A stretch of 64,000 bases of DNA from Neisseriaceae bacterium (GCA_017934045.1 JAGBKK010000032.1:1-64000), one strand, 5' to 3'; counted from the stretch's first letter, positions 30,169 through 39,380 are shown. Numbers and translations are program-made. Notes: generated by a model from the letters alone, not told the origin.

Positions 30169-30313
30169 ATTTGCACGAAGTGCAAATCATTGATTTACGA
30201 AGTAAATCAATGGATTGCGAAGCAATCAAACCGCAGTTTCTGCGAGCCGTAAGGCGAAGCTAAAACAAGGTTTGCTTGATACGAAGTATCAAACTTTTAT
30301 GAACGAAGTTCAT
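30169..30313 (+). repeat. Array of five GAA-triloop mini-hairpins
   Basis: Five perfect hairpins share the apex C-GAA-G, but each has a different stem: ATTTGCAC (30169-30187, 8 bp), CATTGATTTAC (30188-30212, 11 bp), GATTGC (30213-30227, 6 bp), TTGATAC (30276-30292, 7 bp) and ATGAAC (30299-30313, 6 bp). CAAGGTTT occurs twice between them. Related single units lie at 30891-30905 and 26526-26600. No gene is present in 30136-30324. Function unknown. Confidence 0.85.
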
Positions 30314-30324
30314 GAAGTCTAAAT

Positions 30325-30798
30325 ATGGCTATGAGTTGGGACAAAGAAGAGTTGATGCAAGTAAAAGAATGTTCCCTAACAATACACCAAGTATCGGTAA
30401 TATTTTCAATGTTATTCCAACATATTAAAACCCATATTTTAGGGATTATACTGGTATTACTGGGGATTATGATATTTTGCGGTTTATACATTATAGGTTG
30501 TCATATATCCCCTGTGAGCACTGCAACTTACTGTGTTAAGACACAATGTATTTCTATTGTTGAAATATATAAAGGGGGTGGTGTAAATGCGGTTCCATAT
30601 ATAAGAATTTATGAAAAGAGAATATTTTTTAGATTTCAATTAGAAATGAATAATTATATTTCTTTTTTAACTCCTTTTGGAGAAATGGATGAGACAGAAG
30701 ATATACACATTTCTGAAAAATTGTTTAATAATAAGATTGTTGTCAAGGCGATTTCACCAATAAAAACAAATGGAAGTGTAGAGAATATCAAATTATAA
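30325..30798 (+). CDS. Unknown AT-rich membrane protein
   Basis: 157 residues with one strong membrane segment at about 37-58 (ILGIILVLLGIMIFCGLYII). The C-terminal part is likely extracytoplasmic and beta-rich (YIRIYEKRIFFRFQLEMN). The ATG at 30325 has no clear ribosome site; the in-frame ATG at 30355 is an alternative start. The base composition is more AT-rich than in the flanking ridA and hscA. It is not HscB (no J domain), although hscA follows. Confidence 0.55.
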   Translation: MAMSWDKEELMQVKECSLTIHQVSVIFSMLFQHIKTHILGIILVLLGIMIFCGLYIIGCHISPVSTATYCVKTQCISIVEIYKGGGVNAVPYIRIYEKRIFFRFQLEMNNYISFLTPFGEMDETEDIHISEKLFNNKIVVKAISPIKTNGSVENIKL

Positions 30799-31136
30799 TT
30801 AGATAATTACAATTTAGATGATAGTGATATTTCCCTACACGACTTAATTTATAAGCATAAGCGCGTGAAATACAGCATTATATATTAGAAGATGACGAAG
30901 TCATCAAGCCGAAGTTTCGGCGAAGCCAAAAGCATTATGCAGGACTTCACCAAAAGAAGTACTCTTTGAATACTTAAAGTGTTGCACTTGAAAATTGAAT
31001 CTGCCCTGACTGAAAAGGCAATTAACCCCATTGGATACACGCAATGACTTACGATTTTAAAATATCCACAAGACGCAATCCGTTTATAATACGCCCTTTA
31101 CAACTTTTTCAGGCAGCCTGAAACAGAACACACGCT
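30799..31136. other. Gene-free stretch upstream of hscA
   Basis: No convincing gene. It contains a GAA-triloop hairpin GATGAC-GAA-GTCATC (30891-30905), a neighbouring CCGAAGTTTCGG hairpin, a TATAAT box at 31086-31091 without a clear -35, and a DUS just before hscA. Confidence 0.6.
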
Positions 31137-32996
31137 ATGAGTTTATTGCAAATTTCCGAACCGGGTTTATCTGCTGTGCCGCACCAGCACCGTTTGGCGG
31201 CAGGCATTGATTTAGGCACGACCAACAGTTTAATTGCGTCCGTCATCAGTGGTGAGACACGCTGCCTGAAAGATAATCAGGGGCAAGCGTTGTTGCCGTC
31301 TGTGGTGCGTTATGCAGACGACAATCGCATTCAAACAGGTTTTGAAGCGGTGCAATTTCAAACGCTTGACCCTGCCAATACCATTTCTTCGGTCAAACGC
31401 TTGATTGGACGCACAATAGACGATTTACCCAACAACACCCCTTTACCCTATCGCTTTGTTAATCAAGAAAATATTATTGAAATTAACACACGACAAGGCG
31501 GTAAAAATCCAATTGAAGTATCCGCTGAAATTCTTAAAACACTCAAAAATCGTGCCGAAGAAGCGTTGGGTGGCGAACTCACAGGCGTGGTGATTACCGT
31601 GCCTGCGTATTTTGATGACGCACAACGCACTGCCACCAAAGACGCTGCCAAATTGGCAGGCTTAACCGTGTTGCGATTGTTGAATGAACCCACCGCCGCC
31701 GCCATTGCCTACGGTTTGGACAATCGCAGTCAAGGCGTGTTTGTGGTGTATGATTTGGGCGGTGGCACTTTTGATGTTTCCGTGTTGAAATTAGAAAAAG
31801 GCTTATTCCGTGTGTTGGCAACAGGCGGCAACACCGCTTTGGGGGGCGATGATTTTGACCATTGTATTTATTGTCATTTTTTAGAAAAAAATCAACTTTC
31901 TGCCTTAAATCCGCAGGATAGACAATTATTATTAAATTTAGCTAAAAAAGCCAAAGAAGAATTAACTTTAAATAAATCAACGGCTTTGGATTGTACTTTG
32001 TCAAACGGCAAAACCTTGCATATTACCTTGACGCAATCTGAATTTTTCGCCCTAACGCAACATTTAATCACCAAAACCATTGAACCTGTTAAACAAGCAT
32101 TAAAAGACGCAGGCGTTGAACGACAACACATTGACGGCATTATTATGGTGGGCGGTGCCACCAGAATGCCACACATTCGTTCTGCCGTTGGCAACTTTTT
32201 TGGGCAAACACCGCTCACCAATATCGACCCAGACCAAACGGTGGCGATTGGTGCGGCAATACAAGCCAATATTTTGGCAGGCAATAAGGCAGACAGCGAT
32301 TATCTTTTGCTGGATGTAACGCCCTTATCGTTGGGCGTAGAAACTTACGGCGGTTTGGCAGAAAAAATCATTCCCCGCAACAGCACCATTCCCACTGCTT
32401 TCGCCCAAGATTTCACCACATTCAAAGACGGACAAACCGCAATGAAAATTCACATTGTGCAAGGCGAACGAGATTTGGTTGCCGATTGCCGTTCTTTGGC
32501 AGAATTTACGCTCAAAGGCATACCGCCAATGGCGGCAGGTGCGGCACGCATTCGAGTTACATTCCAAATTGACGCAGACGGCTTGCTGTCGGTTTCCGCC
32601 CAAGAACAAAGCACAGGCGTTGCGGCACAAATTGAAGTCAAACCGTCTTATGGTTTAAACGACAGCGAAATCACGCAAATGCTTAAAGACGCTATGACCA
32701 ACGCCCAAGACGACTTAAATCAACGCCGTTTGCAAGAAGCACGCGTCGAAGCCGAAAGCCTGATTGAAGCCGTTAGTGCCGCATTAACCAGCGACAGCGA
32801 TTTACTCAATGACGAAGAATTAAGCGTTCTAAACACCGCAATGCAACAACTTTCAGGCAGCCTGAAAAACAATAATGTCGAAGAAATACGCCATAATATC
32901 AATCAATTAAACCAACAATCCGACCCATTGGCGATGCGGCGAATGAACCGCAATATCCAAAGAGCATTGTCAGGCAAAGCAATTGGTGATTTGTAA
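31137..32996 (+). CDS. hscA: Fe-S assembly Hsp70 chaperone HscA
   Basis: Specialised Hsp70 that works with HscB to release Fe-S clusters from IscU. 619 residues, the normal HscA length. The N-terminal extension before [16 protein letters not shown] is typical of HscA rather than DnaK. The nucleotide-binding domain contains [22 protein letters not shown] and [14 protein letters not shown]; the substrate domain contains [23 protein letters not shown]. hscB is not next to it. A DUS near the C-terminus is read as SGSLKN. Confidence 0.95.
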   Translation: MSLLQISEPGLSAVPHQHRLAAGIDLGTTNSLIASVISGETRCLKDNQGQALLPSVVRYADDNRIQTGFEAVQFQTLDPANTISSVKRLIGRTIDDLPNNTPLPYRFVNQENIIEINTRQGGKNPIEVSAEILKTLKNRAEEALGGELTGVVITVPAYFDDAQRTATKDAAKLAGLTVLRLLNEPTAAAIAYGLDNRSQGVFVVYDLGGGTFDVSVLKLEKGLFRVLATGGNTALGGDDFDHCIYCHFLEKNQLSALNPQDRQLLLNLAKKAKEELTLNKSTALDCTLSNGKTLHITLTQSEFFALTQHLITKTIEPVKQALKDAGVERQHIDGIIMVGGATRMPHIRSAVGNFFGQTPLTNIDPDQTVAIGAAIQANILAGNKADSDYLLLDVTPLSLGVETYGGLAEKIIPRNSTIPTAFAQDFTTFKDGQTAMKIHIVQGERDLVADCRSLAEFTLKGIPPMAAGAARIRVTFQIDADGLLSVSAQEQSTGVAAQIEVKPSYGLNDSEITQMLKDAMTNAQDDLNQRRLQEARVEAESLIEAVSAALTSDSDLLNDEELSVLNTAMQQLSGSLKNNNVEEIRHNINQLNQQSDPLAMRRMNRNIQRALSGKAIGDL

Positions 32997-33040
32997 ATCA
33001 AATATTCAGGTTGCCTGAAACGCCATACAAAACCCCACTA

Positions 33041-33080
33041 TCATTGCGAGCCTTGTGAATACAAGGCGTACGCAATCTCC
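33041..33080. repeat. TCATTGCGAG hairpin repeat
   Basis: TCATTGCGAG, then GCCTTGT-GAAT-ACAAGGC, then CGTACGCAATCTCC. One of at least seven related repeats (16576, 34478, 54684, 56580, 62117, 62251) in which the flanks are similar and the inner stem differs but remains paired. Lies between hscA and the TIR-like gene. Confidence 0.7.
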
Positions 33081-33236
33081 TTGCTATGGAAACAAACTTG
33101 TTCCCAAAAAGCAACGCTAAAAGCCTTTCAGGCTGCCTGAAAAATCATCGACTTATCTTTAAAATAGCCCTTGAAAATGTAAGTGATTGTCGCCATATAT
33201 GACTTATCTTTTTAATTAAACGAAAGGTTTGTAATT

Positions 33237-33797
33237 ATGATTACAACAGGATTTGTTTCACAAAACCAACCCCAACGGCACAAAGTGTTTGTCAGTTATC
33301 ATCATGCTAACGACCAACAGTGGCGAGATAAATTTGAAAACCTGTTTGCATATCACCACGATATTATGGTGTCAAAATCAGTGCAGATAGGTGATATACC
33401 TGAAAATACGCCCACAGACAGAATTAGACAAATTATTCGTAATAACTATTTGCGAGACAGCACCGTAACCGTTGTTCTGATTGGTACTGAAACTTGGAAA
33501 CGCAAACATGTGGATTGGGAAATTGGTTCAAGTATTCGTCATACTCAATATAATTCACGCTCTGGATTATTGGGGATATTACTACCTTCTTATCCTTTTC
33601 CTAATGGTGATAGAACAAAATACGATCCACACACTATTCCCCCAAGACTATACGATAATATTCAGCGTGGTTTTGCTAAAATTTACAAATGGAGTGAAGA
33701 TCCATTTACTGTTCAACAATGGATACACGAAGCATTTTTACGGCGTAATCAAGTTAATCCTGATAACTCTTATCCGAGTTTTGCACATAATCGTTAA
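33237..33797 (+). CDS. TIR-like (ThsB/MTH538-type) domain protein, candidate defence effector
   Basis: 186 residues with a TIR-like fold signature: beta-A HKVFVSYHHAND (residues 15-26), the region DRIRQIIRNNYLRDSTVTVVLIGTETW (about 61-87, in two parts) and KRKHVDWEIGSSIR, where Glu 95 after Trp 94 is in the place of the catalytic Glu of TIR NADases. This variant resembles the DUF1863/ThsB branch that makes or responds to NAD-derived signals in phage defence. AAAGG precedes the ATG. A partner gene starts 18 bases after the stop. No ThsA-like gene is adjacent. Confidence 0.8.
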   Translation: MITTGFVSQNQPQRHKVFVSYHHANDQQWRDKFENLFAYHHDIMVSKSVQIGDIPENTPTDRIRQIIRNNYLRDSTVTVVLIGTETWKRKHVDWEIGSSIRHTQYNSRSGLLGILLPSYPFPNGDRTKYDPHTIPPRLYDNIQRGFAKIYKWSEDPFTVQQWIHEAFLRRNQVNPDNSYPSFAHNR

Positions 33798-33814
33798 GGT
33801 GATAGGTGGTATTG

Positions 33815-34378
33815 ATGAACTGGAAACAATGGTTAGAAAAATGGGGTATGACTTCTCTAAAAATCAATGCCCCATATTTGGAAATGGAATTTAAACCGCA
33901 AGATAACGACCGTAATGCGGCTTGGGAGTTGTATGTTGAAATGCTAACACGCATTACCACACAACCGCTTAAAGATGAACACGGAGATGAACAAACTGCG
34001 TTAAATAGCATTCATTCATTGTTTTATACGACGAGAACAATTTTAAAAAAGTATCCCCCTAATCCAAACATATTGCAAATATCGCAAAAAACATTTGGAA
34101 AAAATTTATTTCCTAACAATAGGGAAATAAAAAATAACAAACAAACAGATTGCACTGAATTTAGCAAAATTGCCATTGTAGTACTTAATCAAGTGATTCG
34201 TCCATTTACCGCAAAGTGGCATAAATTAAGTTTAGAAAATTGTTTTTCTAATCCTGAACAATGTCAAGTTTTTCGTAAAGAATTGGCTGATTTGCAAATT
34301 GAATTACGCAAATATACCAAAATGTTAGCAGATATGGCAGGCGTGGAAGATTTAACTGATTTGGAAAACAATGATTAA
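33815..34378 (+). CDS. Partner of the TIR-like protein, unknown helical protein
   Basis: 187 residues. The ATG at 33815 is preferred because AGGTGG lies 5 bases upstream; a GTG at 33806 is an alternative. The protein is charged and mostly helical, without signal or membrane segments. Likely core motifs are AAWELYVEMLTRITTQPL (about 35-52), a middle region ILKKYPPNPN, and VVLNQVIRPFTAKWHKLS (about 125-142). I do not recognise a named family. Close coupling to the TIR-like gene and its position between hscA and parE suggest a two-gene module (regulator, sensor or antidote). Confidence 0.75.
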   Translation: MNWKQWLEKWGMTSLKINAPYLEMEFKPQDNDRNAAWELYVEMLTRITTQPLKDEHGDEQTALNSIHSLFYTTRTILKKYPPNPNILQISQKTFGKNLFPNNREIKNNKQTDCTEFSKIAIVVLNQVIRPFTAKWHKLSLENCFSNPEQCQVFRKELADLQIELRKYTKMLADMAGVEDLTDLENND

Positions 34379-34431
34379 CTTTCAGGCTGCCTGAAAGGTT
34401 TTTTGCATTGCCGTTATATTTGATAGGCTAC

Positions 34432-34479
34432 CCTAAAATTATTTTTAACTTCGCTTCGCTTGTTAAAAATAATTTTAGG
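34432..34479. repeat. Perfect 18-bp inverted repeat
   Basis: CCTAAAATTATTTTTAAC and GTTAAAAATAATTTTAGG flank the 12-base loop TTCGCTTCGCTT. It runs straight into a copy of the TCATTGCGAG hairpin repeat in reverse orientation (34478-34516, inner stem GCCTGAC/GTCAGGC). It separates the TIR-like cassette from parE and may end its transcript. Confidence 0.75.
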
Positions 34480-34608
34480 AGATTGCTTCGCCTGACTTTG
34501 GTCAGGCTCGCAATGACGAAATGGGCTGCCTGAAATTGCTCATTGCTAATTTCTCATTACTCATTATTTTGCTAAAATCTCCCCTTTTACGCCAAACCCA
34601 AACACACT

Positions 34609-36573
34609 ATGAGCAAAGCATACGATGAATCCAGTGTAACCGTACTCAAAGGCTTGGAGCCTGTGAAAGAACGCCCTGGTATGTACACGCGTACGGAAAA
34701 TCCCACGCATATTATTCAGGAAGTGATTGATAACGCCGCTGATGAAGCCTTGGGCGGTTTTGCGAGTGAAATTTGTGTGGAAATCTGCCCTGACGGCGGT
34801 ATTGAAGTTTCCGACAATGGACGCGGCATTCCTACGGGGCTTCACCCTGTCGAGCAAATCAGCGTAGTGGAGTTGGTTTTTACGCAACTGCACGCAGGCG
34901 GTAAATTCAACAAAAAAGACGGCGGTGCGTATGCGTTTTCAGGCGGTTTGCATGGCGTGGGCGTGTCGGTTACCAACGCTTTATCCAAACGCTTGCAGGT
35001 TGCCGTTAAACGAGACGGCAAAATTTCTACCATTGCCTTTGAAAATGGCTTTGTCGCCGAGCCTTTGCAGGAAATCGGCACATGCAACCTGAAAGACACA
35101 GGCACCACCGTTAAAGTGTGGGCAGATGGCAAATATTTTGATAGTCCGAATGTGTCGCTACCTGAATTAGAACGCATTTTGCGTGCCAAAGCGGTGTTGT
35201 TATCAGGCGTAAAAGTGATATTAAAACAACACATTAACGGCGAAATCACGCAAAAAGAATGGCATTATCCTGACGGTCTTTCAGGCTACCTGAACGATTT
35301 AATTGGTGAGAATATCCCTGCCGTGCCAACGCTCACCGTTGAACGCTATTTTGATGAAGATGTTGATGATTTTGCACAAGGCGAAGGGGCGGCGGCGGCG
35401 TTGTCGTGGATTGAAGAAGGTGTGGCGAGTGGCGAAAGTTATGTGAATTTAATTCCCACGCCGTCAGGGGGGACGCACGAATCAGGCTTAAAACAAGCGG
35501 TTTTTACGGCAGTGTCGCGTTTTATTCAGCACCATAATTTATTGCCGCGTGGCGTGAAATTGCAAAGCGAAGATGTGTTTGCCAAAGTGGCGTTTGTGTT
35601 ATCTGCTCGAATGTTAGACCCACAGTTTCAAGGACAGACCAAAGAAAAACTCACCAATCGAGACGCACTGAAATTAGTCAGCACGGCTTTGGCGGATACG
35701 ATTGAGTTAAAACTCAATCACAATGTGGAAGCAGGCAAAAAAATTGCCGAAATTTCCATTCGTCAAGCCCAAGCACGCATGCGGAGTGTGAAAAAAATCG
35801 AGAAGAAAAAAGGTTCAGGCGTGGCGGTTCTGCCCGGCAAACTCACCGATTGTGAGAGCGAAGATATTCGTGAAAATGAACTTTTTTTGGTCGAAGGCGA
35901 TTCGGCAGGCGGTTCGGCAAAATTAGCACGCGACAAAGCCACACAAGCGATTTTGCCTTTGCGTGGCAAGGTGTTAAATTCGTTTGAAGTGCATCGTGAT
36001 CAACTGTTTGGCAATCAAGAAATTCACGATATATCGGTGGCGATTGGCGTTGATCCGCACGGCATTGATGACGCAGTCGATTTATCAGGCTTGCGATACG
36101 GCAAAATCGCCATTTTGTCGGATGCCGATGTCGATGGCTCGCACATTCAAGTGCTTTTACTCACCTTGTTTTACACGCATTTTCCTAAACTGATTGAACA
36201 CGGACACATTTATGTCGCTCAACCGCCCTTGTATCGCATTGATGTGGCAGCACAGGGCAAGTCCAAACCGCCACGCAAGTTTTACGCTTTGGACGAAGGC
36301 GAATTGTCCGCCGTTTTAGAACGCTTGCGTAAAGAACAAGTTAAAGAAAGTGCGTATTCTGTGAGCCGTTTCAAAGGCTTGGGCGAAATGAACCCCGACC
36401 AACTCAAAGACACCACCATGCACCCCGATACACGGCGTTTGCTAAAAGTCGCCCCCATTATGGACAAGCAAGCAATGAACGCCATTTTCACCAAACTAAT
36501 GGGCAAAGGCGAAGCGGCGGCTCGCCGACAATGGATGGAAGAAGAAGGCGATAAAGTGGTGGCAGATATTTAA
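34609..36573 (+). CDS. parE: DNA topoisomerase IV subunit B
   Basis: ATPase subunit of topoisomerase IV, which unlinks replicated chromosomes with ParC. 654 residues, about the ParE size and shorter than GyrB. The GHKL ATPase region holds DNAADEALGG, DNGRGIPTG and GGLHGVGVSVTNALS. The TOPRIM domain holds LFLVEGDSAGGSA and LSDADVDGSHI, with PLRGKVLNSFEVHRDQLFGN between them, a ParE-type pattern. A DUS variant AGGCTACCTGAA inside the gene is read SGYLN. No ribosome site is clear. Confidence 0.95.
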   Translation: MSKAYDESSVTVLKGLEPVKERPGMYTRTENPTHIIQEVIDNAADEALGGFASEICVEICPDGGIEVSDNGRGIPTGLHPVEQISVVELVFTQLHAGGKFNKKDGGAYAFSGGLHGVGVSVTNALSKRLQVAVKRDGKISTIAFENGFVAEPLQEIGTCNLKDTGTTVKVWADGKYFDSPNVSLPELERILRAKAVLLSGVKVILKQHINGEITQKEWHYPDGLSGYLNDLIGENIPAVPTLTVERYFDEDVDDFAQGEGAAAALSWIEEGVASGESYVNLIPTPSGGTHESGLKQAVFTAVSRFIQHHNLLPRGVKLQSEDVFAKVAFVLSARMLDPQFQGQTKEKLTNRDALKLVSTALADTIELKLNHNVEAGKKIAEISIRQAQARMRSVKKIEKKKGSGVAVLPGKLTDCESEDIRENELFLVEGDSAGGSAKLARDKATQAILPLRGKVLNSFEVHRDQLFGNQEIHDISVAIGVDPHGIDDAVDLSGLRYGKIAILSDADVDGSHIQVLLLTLFYTHFPKLIEHGHIYVAQPPLYRIDVAAQGKSKPPRKFYALDEGELSAVLERLRKEQVKESAYSVSRFKGLGEMNPDQLKDTTMHPDTRRLLKVAPIMDKQAMNAIFTKLMGKGEAAARRQWMEEEGDKVVADI

Positions 36574-36965
36574 GTTTCAGGCAGCCTGAAAATTTATGTC
36601 TATTAAATCGTTCTATGAAACCCCTGCAAAACTGGCATCTGTGGCACATTTCTTCGTTATGCGTTGCTCGAAAACATAGCCTAACTAATTGTTATGTCTT
36701 CGTTTTCTGTGCTACTATAACTTTGAAATCTACCACATCTACCAGTTTTGCAGGGGTTCTCTATACAAAAATATTGCAATGCAGTATAATTTAGAAAGAT
36801 TTAATAAATCTTTGAAACCTTTGTAAAATATTTTTGCATGGTATTAGGTTTCTTGTTGCTTATGGCTGTGGCACTGTTTTTGTGATTTTTTGCAAAAATA
36901 TGTTGTGATTTCAGTTGGTTGTGTTTGTTTTTAACAAACCGTCATCATTGTACAGGGGATTGCTT
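36574..36965. other. Gene-free gap between parE and the symporter
   Basis: It contains a DUS just after parE, the miniature element 36617-36760, a fragment CTTTGAAACCTTTGTAAAA (36810) resembling another IS5-type end, and AT-rich leader DNA. No gene supported. Confidence 0.65.
36617..36760. mobile_element. Miniature inverted-repeat element, copy C, with target duplication
   Basis: Ends GAAACCCCTGCAAAACTGG and, inverted, AGAACCCCTGCAAAACTGG, about 19 bp. Flanked on both sides by CTAT (36613-36616 and 36761-36764), a likely 4-bp target duplication as made by IS5-family transposases. The interior differs from copies A and B, so only the ends are shared, as expected for elements mobilised in trans. 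Confidence 0.7.
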
Positions 36966-38336
36966 ATGCAAACATTTACCTCGTTCTTGGACGCAATCAG
37001 TAGTTTTATTTGGGGGCCGCCCTTATTGCTGTTATTGGTTGGCACAGGACTTTATTTAACGCTTGTCTTGGGTTTCTTACAATTTCGTTATTTAGGATTT
37101 GCTCTAAAACAAGCATTTATGTCGCACGAAAAATACACTCGCCGTTATCGTTACAAAGGCGATATATCGCACTTTGGTGCGTTGATGACGGCATTGTCTG
37201 CCACCATTGGTACAGGGAATATTGCAGGGGTGGCAACCGCTATGGTTTCTGGTGGTCCAGGTGCCGTGTTTTGGATGTGGGCAACGGCACTGGTGGGCAT
37301 GGCAACCAAGTACGCCGAGGGCTTGTTGGCAGTGAAATATCGCATTACCAATAGCAAAGGCGAAATGTCTGGTGGTCCAATGTATTACATTGAACGCGGT
37401 TTAGGTGCAAAATTCAAATGGCTTGCGGTGATTTTTGCTACCTTTGCGGTTTTAGCCAGTTTTGGTATTGGCAGTTCCGTGCAAGCCAATGCCGTGGCAC
37501 AAACACTGAATGCCGCCGTGGGTATTCCACCGTGGGTAGTTGGCGTGGTGCTGACTTTCTTTACCGCCATTGTGGTGTTGGGTGGCATTAAATCTATTGC
37601 AGAAACCACCACTTATATCGTTCCATTTATGGCAGTGGTTTATGTTTTAGGCGGTTTGGTGATTATTGTGATGAATATCAACTTGGTTGGTGATGCCTTT
37701 GCGTTAATCATCAGTGAAGCCTTTACCGCAAAATCTGTGGGCGGTGCGGTATTAGGTACAGCCGTGCGTTACGGCGTGGCACGCGGTTTGTTCTCCAATG
37801 AAGCAGGTATGGGCTCTGCCCCAATCGCTGCCGCCGCCGCCAAAACCGATCACCCTGCACGCCAAGCATTTGTATCAATGACAGGCACATTTTTAGATAC
37901 CATTGTGGTGTGTTCGATTACAGGCTTGGTATTAGCCATTGGTTATATTAAAGCAGACGGAACATTCGGTAACGAAACAGGAGCGGCATTAACTGCGTTA
38001 TATTTCAATAACTTAATGCCGTTAATTGGTAAATGGATTGTTTCTTTTGGTATGGTGTTTTTTGCGTATTCCACCATTTTAGGTTGGTGTTATTACGGCG
38101 AAAAATGTGCCGCTTACTTGTTTGGCGATAAGTTTGTGATTGTTTATCGTCTCATTTACACCGCCACCGTTATGTTAGGTACTGTGTTGGCTTTGGATAT
38201 TGTGTGGATTTTTGCCGACATATTCAACGGCTTAATGGCACTGCCCAACTTAATCGCCTTATTGTTATTATCCAAAGTGGTGATGACAGAAACCAAAGAT
38301 TTCTTTGCACGACGAGAATCTGGTGAATTGTATTAA
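36966..38336 (+). CDS. Sodium:alanine symporter (AGCS family)
   Basis: 456-residue inner-membrane transporter driving uptake of alanine or glycine with Na+. The start at 36966 gives MQTFTSFLDAISSFIWGPPLL and follows GGGGATTGCTT; a longer start is rejected. Many membrane helices are visible. Family signatures include ALSATIGTGNIAGVATAM, SGGPGAVFWMW, KYAEGLLAVKYR, GGPMYYIERGLG and RGLFSNEAGMGSAPIAAAAA. It ends before a terminator at 38344. Confidence 0.94.
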   Translation: MQTFTSFLDAISSFIWGPPLLLLLVGTGLYLTLVLGFLQFRYLGFALKQAFMSHEKYTRRYRYKGDISHFGALMTALSATIGTGNIAGVATAMVSGGPGAVFWMWATALVGMATKYAEGLLAVKYRITNSKGEMSGGPMYYIERGLGAKFKWLAVIFATFAVLASFGIGSSVQANAVAQTLNAAVGIPPWVVGVVLTFFTAIVVLGGIKSIAETTTYIVPFMAVVYVLGGLVIIVMNINLVGDAFALIISEAFTAKSVGGAVLGTAVRYGVARGLFSNEAGMGSAPIAAAAAKTDHPARQAFVSMTGTFLDTIVVCSITGLVLAIGYIKADGTFGNETGAALTALYFNNLMPLIGKWIVSFGMVFFAYSTILGWCYYGEKCAAYLFGDKFVIVYRLIYTATVMLGTVLALDIVWIFADIFNGLMALPNLIALLLLSKVVMTETKDFFARRESGELY

Positions 38337-38343
38337 GCATAAC

Positions 38344-38369
38344 AAGGTGGGTTTTTGCCCACCTTTTTA
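38344..38369 (+). terminator. Rho-independent terminator of the symporter gene
   Basis: AAGGTGGG pairs with CCCACCTT around TTTTTG, followed by T residues. Confidence 0.8.
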
Positions 38370-38399
38370 TTTTCAGGCAGCCTGAAAGGAAAAACAACG

Positions 38400-39266
38400 A
38401 TGAACAGACGACAATTTTTACAAACTTCATTCGCAGTGAGTGTATTGGGTACAAGCATTTCATCAATTCAGTCAGCCCCTATCAAAAAGGAAAACACTAT
38501 GAAAACACTCAATGACGGCGTACTCATTCCCTTGCTTGGCTACGGCACTTGGGATATTCGTGGCAAGGACGGACAAGCGGTAATTGAAAATGCTTTACAA
38601 GTGGGTTTTCGCCATATCGACACTGCATCTTATTATCGCAATGAAGATATTGTGGGCAATGCGGTTAAAAACAGCGGTATCAAACGCAGTGATATTTTTA
38701 TCACCACCAAACTGATGTGGGGTATGAATGCCGATTATAAAAGCACCATTCACGAATTTTCAGGCAGCCTGAAAAAATTACAATTAGATTATGTGGATTT
38801 ATATCTAATTCACGCACCATACGGCAATATTCCAGAAATTTGGCGTGCAATGATAGAACTCAAAAAAGCAGGAAAAATCCGTTCGATTGGCGTGAGTAAT
38901 TTTAATATTGACCAAGTAAAAATGCTGTGTCAAACAGAAGTTAAACCGTCATTAAATCAAATTGAACTTAATCCATTTAATCAAAAGAAAAAAATGCAAT
39001 CAGAATTGCAAAAATTAGGCGTAGCGGTGGAAAGTTATTCGCCTTTTGGACAAGGTAATAAAAAAATATTAAATAACGAAACATTAATCAAAATCGGCAA
39101 AAAATACCATAAAACCGCTGCCCAAGTAATTCTGCGTTGGCAGGTTCAAAAAAAGATTATCACCATTCCAAAAACAGCAACACCATCAAGAATTGTGGAA
39201 AATTTTAATATTTTTGATTTTTCTTTAAGTGATAGCGATATTCAAGAAATTGAACAATTAGGGTAA
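38400..39266 (+). CDS. Tat-exported aldo/keto reductase, probably C-terminally shortened
   Basis: 288 residues. The start at 38400 gives MNRRQFLQTSFAVSVLG, a twin-arginine signal, so the enzyme acts in the periplasm. The NADPH-dependent AKR fold shows HIDTASYYRNE (Asp, Tyr), TTKLMW (Lys) and YLIHAP (His), the full catalytic tetrad. A DUS is read FSGSLKK. Most relatives extend about 20 residues beyond the point where this one stops (EIEQLG), and the same frame continues after the stop into unrelated coding-like DNA, so the 3' end may have been cut by a rearrangement. Confidence 0.88.
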   Translation: MNRRQFLQTSFAVSVLGTSISSIQSAPIKKENTMKTLNDGVLIPLLGYGTWDIRGKDGQAVIENALQVGFRHIDTASYYRNEDIVGNAVKNSGIKRSDIFITTKLMWGMNADYKSTIHEFSGSLKKLQLDYVDLYLIHAPYGNIPEIWRAMIELKKAGKIRSIGVSNFNIDQVKMLCQTEVKPSLNQIELNPFNQKKKMQSELQKLGVAVESYSPFGQGNKKILNNETLIKIGKKYHKTAAQVILRWQVQKKIITIPKTATPSRIVENFNIFDFSLSDSDIQEIEQLG

Positions 39267-39374
39267 TTTAATTTAGAGCATCTGAAAATTTATGAAGAAA
39301 TTACCGAACAGATGAGTAACAGCGAAATAAATACCGACAAAGGCGATATGGGGTTAGCGAATTTTAAGGGGTAA
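39267..39374 (+). pseudogene. Coding remnant in the scar after the reductase gene
   Basis: An open stretch of 35 codons in frame with the reductase ends in TAA at 39372. It reads FNLEHLKIYEEITEQM and then ends LANFKG. It has no start signal of its own and resembles the tail of a longer protein. It sits 7 bases before the next gene, and could be the remnant of a toxin or enzyme whose partner gene survived. Confidence 0.4.
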
Positions 39375-39380
39375 ATTTAA

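Noticed and set aside
30169..30313. Possible CRISPR array
   Set aside because: The units are hairpins with different stems and no constant repeat or equal-sized spacers; no cas genes are present.
30325..30798. HscB co-chaperone expected before hscA
   Set aside because: The encoded protein has a membrane helix and no J-domain HPD motif.
33481..33894. Plus-strand frame overlapping both TIR-cassette genes
   Set aside because: It is out of frame with both, has no ribosome site and shows no family pattern, while the two overlapped frames do.
33237..34378. Classical Thoeris system
   Set aside because: The TIR-like protein resembles ThsB, but the neighbour lacks any SIR2/SLOG ThsA features and is too small.
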